Assembly (NCBI RefSeq): GCF_027596085.1
Contig: NC_072459.1
Coordinates: 21,033,055-21,097,054, forward strand
DNA: 64,000 nt
DNA from: Anoplopoma fimbria
Lineage: Eukaryota > Chordata > Actinopteri > Perciformes > Anoplopomatidae
Direction of reading: 5' to 3'
Made by a program: the position numbers and the translations under genes. Under the pieces are notes generated by a model. That model was not told the origin of the DNA. It ran no database searches and was given only the letters and a program-made list of their open reading frames with translations. This document shows, piece after piece, positions 54,602 to 64,000 of this stretch. Every line of letters begins with the position of its first letter. The stretch's first letter is position 1.

Positions 54602-54991
54602 TTAAAGGAACAGTGTGGAGGATTTAGAGGGGTTTATTAGCAGAAATGTATTATAATATTCATAACTCTGTTTTTAATAGTAATGTTATTAGTAATGTTT
54701 AATAGTTCAATCATGTTTTCGTTCGCTTAGAATGAGCCCTTCGTAACTACAAGAGGAGATGGTCCTCATCACTGAGTCCACCATGGTGCACCACCATGTT
54801 TCTACAGGAGCCCAGAACGGACAAACCAAACACTGGCTCTAGAGAGTGTGTTATTTCACAGTTTTACATAAAGGCCACGGTCCTACTACGACACGATCGG
54901 AAAGGGAAGTATAAGGGGAAGGGTATTCAATTGGTTGCAATTTGTAACCTCACCGCTTGATGCCACTAACTCCTTCACACTGCTCCTTTAA
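54602..54991 (+). mobile_element. TTAA-flanked miniature transposon between tac4 and kat7
   Basis: Ends TTAAAGGAACAGTGTGGAGG and CACACTGCTCCTTTAA are inverted relative to each other, with TTAA at both edges; 390 bp. It contains the family's CATGTTTCTACAGGAGCCCAGAACGG-type core segment. Confidence 0.8.
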
Positions 54992-56821
54992 TGGTGATTG
55001 ACATCATAAAAGAGGTCAACCCTAGAGTCCATTCAGTATACTTTAATCCAGTATTCCCCACCCCTTTTGATGGAAACAAATGTGTCAAAAAGTCTCAGTA
55101 AGAGGTTGAACTCATACAGTTTGTATAAGGCAGCTAAAAGTAACTTTTAACGTGTGATTATAATTTATAAGCACTGACTCGCAAAAACCCCTGTTGTAAG
55201 AAAAGGGACTACAAACATGTATACCCACAATGCCCTCAGCTGAAGCACTGAATCAGCCACCTCCAGAGGTGATGTGTCATGGCCACATTGCAGCTCATGC
55301 ACACCTGGTCGTGATGAAAACCAATGTGTTCATGAAAGCTGACATAAAGTCTTTCCCCTTATAGTTATGTTGACAATATCAATAAATGTAATTTCTGGTA
55401 TTATTAATAAAAAGCTTGACACCGCAGAATGACACCTCCCTTGTTTGCCACTTGTCCATACATTCTTTGTTAACTATTTACTGTGCCAGGCCCAAACTTT
55501 ACCCCCTCATACTGTTGCCAGGGGTAACAGCCAACACACAAGAAAAACACACACACGACCAAGCTGCGCCTTTGTTTCACCATTTGCATTTATTGAAGAG
55601 GAGCGAAGGCGAAGAAGCAAGTACAAAAGCACTACCGAGCTCCCTATCGATTCCACGCTACTTTTGTGCGTCGCTGCTTCGAACACGCAGTTCAAACAGG
55701 TAGCAGGGTGCGTTCAAGTGCTGGTACTACAACAGCTTACTGGTGGCCTATGGAAGGTGATGGAAAGCCACTGTTTCTTTTTTCTATGTAAATGTGACTC
55801 TATGTCAGATGTGTTAATAACCAGCAAGGTGCTCTGAAGACGCGGATCTATAGCTGCCACTGGCTAAAGAAAAGACTGCAAGACATCAGGATGAAAAGAC
55901 AGACAGACAATTAAATGAATTAGCTTAAAGGGAAATTTCACACGAATACATATGATCGATTTGTGATCTTGTAGTGTTCTTATTAATGGTTTAATGAGCC
56001 TCTTTCAATCAAGAAAAAAAAATACATTCAGGTCCCTTTTCTGCTACTGCTAGAATAGAAAATATTCTCTCTGCATATGATGGATTGTGTGTTAAATATC
56101 AGTAAAAATGTGAGCCTAATCATTCTGAGAGAGCGACAAAACAAAACAGCAGACTTTTAAAATTGGTCCGTCATACCGACGCAGGTATAATACCTCAACT
56201 TCACAAAAGCAAAAGTACAGTCAAGAACAAAATTGGCCCGGTGGTTCATCGTCATCAAGATGTGTGTGTTTTAGGGTGGATTTTTTTTTTTGCTAAAGTG
56301 CACTTTGCTGTAAATGCACTTAAGATTTGGCGAGACACCCACTCCCTACAACCACAACAGTCACGAGTAAATCCAGTGCCATTTCAGAGAGGTTTTGTTG
56401 AGAACATTGTTGTCCTTTGAAACGCGTGGTCTGTTAGTATTGATTTATAGGTCTTCCAGTTGGTGACGTGAAAGCAGAACCCCCTCGTGCGAAAAAGTTA
56501 GAAAAAATATAAACATAGATAATCCACAGATGGTAGAAAGTAAAATATCACAATATTAAAGAGACAAGAAAACAAGACACAAAGAAATACATCTCCAACC
56601 TTATAGGAATTAAAAGGCAACATTTCTTATACGGTGAAAGAAGAACAGCAACTGTAACTCTAGGCTGTTAAAGGGAAGATTCCTCCACATAGGAAATTGT
56701 GACACAAACGTGACAAAATAAAAAAGCATTCTGAAAACAAAGAAAGATGATTCAATTGGACATTTTGGGCCACACACCTCTGATTCCACAGCCAACTGCT
56801 GTCTAGGTTAATGCACAATCT

Positions 56822-57105
56822 TTAAAGGAATAGTTCCACATTTACAAAATTTGGTGCAAATAATGAGAAGATGAATTCCACTCTATATTGGTTATATATG
56901 TAGTTAGCGCCAATGGCCAGTTAGCTTAGCATAACCTTAGCAAATCACCTCGTTTCAATCGTTTCATTTTTGTGCTAAGCCACGCTAACTGGCTGTAGCT
57001 TCTTTAATATTGAGCACACAGAGAGTGGGGTCAATTTTCTCACCTGATTCTCGGCAAGAAAGTGAATATTCGTATTTCCCAAAATGTCAAACCACTCCTT
57101 CAATG
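56822..57105 (-). mobile_element. Miniature transposon of the GAGAAGATTGA...AGCTTAG family
   Basis: On the minus strand it starts GGAGTGGTTTGACATTTTGG, passes TTTCTTGCCGAGAATCAGG and GCTACAGCCAGTTAGC, and ends AATGTGGAACTATTCCTTTA. The termini are partly inverted. Confidence 0.65.
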
Positions 57106-60048
57106 ATTCTTACAAACTGGTTGCAAAAACTGACATGCTGATCTAAATCAATAAATTTGAAGATTCTCAATAAAATACAATGTTTTCCATCACACACAGT
57201 GGGCTGTACAGACCAAAAATAATAATACAAAATGCTGCAAACTATGCTAATTGGTTTCAAACAAATAGATTGCTGTATTTTCCTAGCTGCAATTTTGGTG
57301 GTAGAAAGTAGTGGCAATGTTCAAGAGTGACGTGTTTCAGTTCAATAGCATGTCACTTTTGATTACGATTTGAAATGTAAATTACTTATTTCATGGTCTC
57401 TGTTGGTTTGGAGGGGATGCATCGAATTCTTCCCCCTTTACATTTCAAGAGTTTCAAGACACATTCTAACCTACATAAAATTTTGGGATAAATATTCATA
57501 TTCACAAGGCAGACGGTTCTATAGAGTGGCAATCCTCTACCAGACTTTGTCTTTTTACGTTCTACGCAGTATGTTTTTAACAATATAAATAGCATACCTT
57601 TTTTTCTTTTATATATATAGTAAAAAAAAAACACTGCTGGCTGAATACAGCTATATAGTTTTAACATGTAAACACACAGAATAAAAAAAACAAGCTTAAA
57701 ATGGGCCGTTCTAGCTTTTATACAGTGGTAAACCTTAGAGGTAGAAAAAGTATAAAATATCATTGAGAACTTTAACGCAACCACCATAAAGGACACAAAA
57801 AGAACAGCAACGTGTTTAGCTCCGACACAGAGGGCGGCTGAGATCCCCCATGTACCTTTACAGTTCACTGTATGACTGTAGACATCACAAAACAACACAG
57901 CCGTGACAAAGATTAAAGGTTAAAAACCAGAAGGGAAGAAAGGTCGGTTCCATCCTGGTGACATTACAAGGTCCGAACACGGCCAATAGCAGCTATAGCT
58001 TCCTGACTGACCGCCTGACTGGTGCCATGGGTTAAATACTGGACACAATGTGTGTGTTTGTTGCGTGACAGAGATGCTGAGTTATTGATTAGCTCTAGGT
58101 TCAAACAGCCACTGTTGGAGTCATAAACATGTCTGTACACCCTGGCCTGTCTAGTACCATTTTTACACAAAAAGATAATCTTTTAAGAGACCATCTGACT
58201 TATAATAAAATAGTTTGCACCATTTTTTTTTTTAAAGACTTATATTTCTAATGATTGAGAAAATATTTAACTGTAGTGGATGCATGATGTAAGGCAACAT
58301 CAGTCTGCAGCTAATTCCCAATTATTCACACCATAAAGTACTACAATATCTGAAATAACAATAGTTAACAGAAGATCACATTTTTACGAAAGCTCTGAAA
58401 GGCAAGTTATCTAAATTGTTTTACTCTCCAGTGTTCATGTCTTAAGAACAGGATTTTTCCAAAAAGTGATTCTTTTTCTTCTGTGAAAGCAGGTAAAAAA
58501 TACAAATTTTGCCAGGTGATTTTATTTTTTGTCAGGATAATATTTCTATGTTTTTGTTGTAATACTCATTTAATACTCATTCTCAGTAGGACTGAAAGCA
58601 TTCAAGTTTTCTTTCAGGTGAGTTTTAATTTCTCTATAACAACTTTCAACCTGTTTTAACTGTTGAAAAACTTAAAGAAAAATAATAAAAAAAATAATAC
58701 TAAAACATTTTGAAAAAAAACAAAGAAACTTTTTTTTTCACCTGTTCTTAAGTCATAAACATGGGAGAGAAAATAATTTGGATCAGACTTAAAAAAAATG
58801 GATCACCAGAAAAAAAAGTTCTCACTTGCTATCAGGGTTCCAATGTTGTTTTGCATTTCTCAAGGAAATCTGTTTGGGATCTCTCTGTTCAGTCATGTGA
58901 TCTGAGTAGTAAATCAATATTGGGGGTCCTACTCCTACAAACTTCATTCATTGTTCTTAGCCCGGGCCCTGCCCTGTTTAATCACAGCCAGCTGGTTTGC
59001 GTCTGCCAAAATACATTGCATGAGTCAACGAGCTGCCGACCTGCATTGTGTCGACCACCTCAAGAACAGAATGAAAAGCAGCAGCGGTTCAATACTGGCT
59101 GCCGCAGATTGGATTAGCGGGTGTGCCTGGTGCTCGGTGCTAATCAATTGTCTGGAAGGAGGTGCACTAACAACGCACAATTACTTTCATTTTCAGACAA
59201 CAAATGAGGTCGAAGAGATATCAGTGGCGAATCTTACGTATACAGACATCACCAGTCGCTGCTTAGCTCATTATGTTGTAATTTAGTCACACTGTTTGTT
59301 GGACCCTGAAACCGAAAATATCAAATCTAAAAATAAATCATGACGAGCTGATTCTATTCTATGGAACCCCAAAGTTCTCACTACTAAATACATTTAAAAA
59401 ATACATTATTAAATAAATAATCACATTCATAAATTGTGGACCAACCAATTTGTGAAATAATAAAAATTCTATTCAAATTAGCAAAATAAAAAAATTATAA
59501 AGTGTCATGTAATATATTAATGTAATTTAAGTTAGTAATAGCCAGTGGCATACAGTTGTTTATATGTATTACCTAAATATAAACAGGCTGTAGTGTAATT
59601 GATTGTTTATGCGAGTATTAGCTTTACTAACTATTTAGGGACATCAGAAACTGCAATATTACTTTTGTTTCATTTGCTTCTTAACACAACCATTCATTAT
59701 CCATTAATGATATTTGTTTGTTTTTTGGTTCAATTTAAAAGTTTTTATTTAAAAAGAAACCTTACCTTGATGACTTATTTTCTTTTATTTTTGTGTAATG
59801 TCCAAACAGGCATAATTTCATTGTTCTCATGTTGAATCTCATGTTGAGCCATGACAGTGACTGCTGAACCCAGAGTTAACGGTGGACACAACAAGTGGCT
59901 GACTGCGCTGTAGCTGCTGAAAGCGTTTTGTACAAGAGTGAGTGGGAAGGGTTTAGGCTCAGGGTCTGTGAGCATGCCAGTGTGTGGTAGAGGATCTGTC
60001 TGTGTGTAAATGCGTGTTTCTGGGTTTGGAGTGTGAAAGGAAGCTCCT

Positions 60049-63913
<3,865 letters not shown>

Positions 63914-64000
63914 TCACAGGAAGTATAATTCATAAAGTTTACAGGGAAAACAGCTGGCTCATCTCACAGAGACAGATCATTAGGTAAGGGAGCATTACAT

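Larger units (their letters stand above)
53314..60048. other. Region between the convergent tac4 and kat7 coding ends
   Basis: Left part: tac4 3'UTR (AATAAA near 53322, ATTAAA near 53606). Then the TTAA miniature element at 54602, and a miniature element at about 56822-57105. The AT-rich part up to 60048 probably includes the long kat7 3'UTR. Reading frames up to 170 codons (57386-57898, minus) show no recognisable protein and lie in low-complexity AT-rich DNA. Confidence 0.5.

Noticed and set aside
57386..57898. 170-codon minus-strand reading frame
   Set aside because: Composition is Cys/Phe/Lys-rich translation of AT-rich DNA, with no domain and no splice context. It probably lies in or near the kat7 3'UTR.

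Overview
The window is genomic DNA from a ray-finned fish, most likely a percomorph teleost; the sequence does not let me name the species. The basis is compact multi-exon vertebrate genes with GT-AG introns, very long CA/GT microsatellites, typical teleost short interspersed and miniature transposons, L2-type LINE tails, and fish-like protein sequences.

Left third (about 4.1-21.8 kb). Two complete dnase1-type genes lie in tandem on the + strand (copy 1 at 4526-9856, copy 2 at 12025-17266). They converge on eci1 (mitochondrial enoyl-CoA delta isomerase 1, minus strand, 21790-18447). The pair arose by a segmental duplication that also copied the last eci1 exon and its 3' flank: a decayed copy of that exon sits at about 10488-10605, behind dnase1 copy 1. 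Copy 2 keeps the standard DNase I layout. Copy 1 keeps every catalytic residue but has lost the small CxxC loop. In the human genome DNASE1L2 lies next to ECI1, so this block looks like conserved synteny.

Middle (about 22-38 kb). A broken Ty3/gypsy integrase fragment with a nested insertion lies at 23.16-24.38 kb. After it comes a ghrelin/motilin-receptor-family GPCR (25951-30710, + strand, four coding exons, about 574 aa) with two very large extracellular-loop insertions. Next is a six-exon gene I do not recognise (33824-38007), probably secreted or membrane bound, which carries an apparent one-base frameshift in exon 2. From 38 to 51 kb I see no gene, only repeats, among them a well-bounded 619-bp hAT-like miniature element and a perfect 29-bp-arm hairpin.

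Right end (51-64 kb). tac4, a tachykinin precursor encoding two amidated peptides, lies on the + strand at 51222-53313. It converges on the 3' part of kat7, a MYST histone acetyltransferase (minus strand, five last exons at 60049-63898, continuing off the window). TAC4 and KAT7 are also neighbours in human 17q21.33.

The genes belong to unrelated pathways: extracellular DNA digestion, mitochondrial fatty-acid oxidation, peptide-hormone sensing, neuropeptide production and chromatin acetylation. What links them is genome structure. Long UG/CA repeats touch or nearly touch splice sites in several genes, short perfect hairpins look like template-switch scars, and repeats are nested inside repeats. 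All exon joins were derived by eye from frame, splice motifs and protein family similarity, with no search or alignment software.
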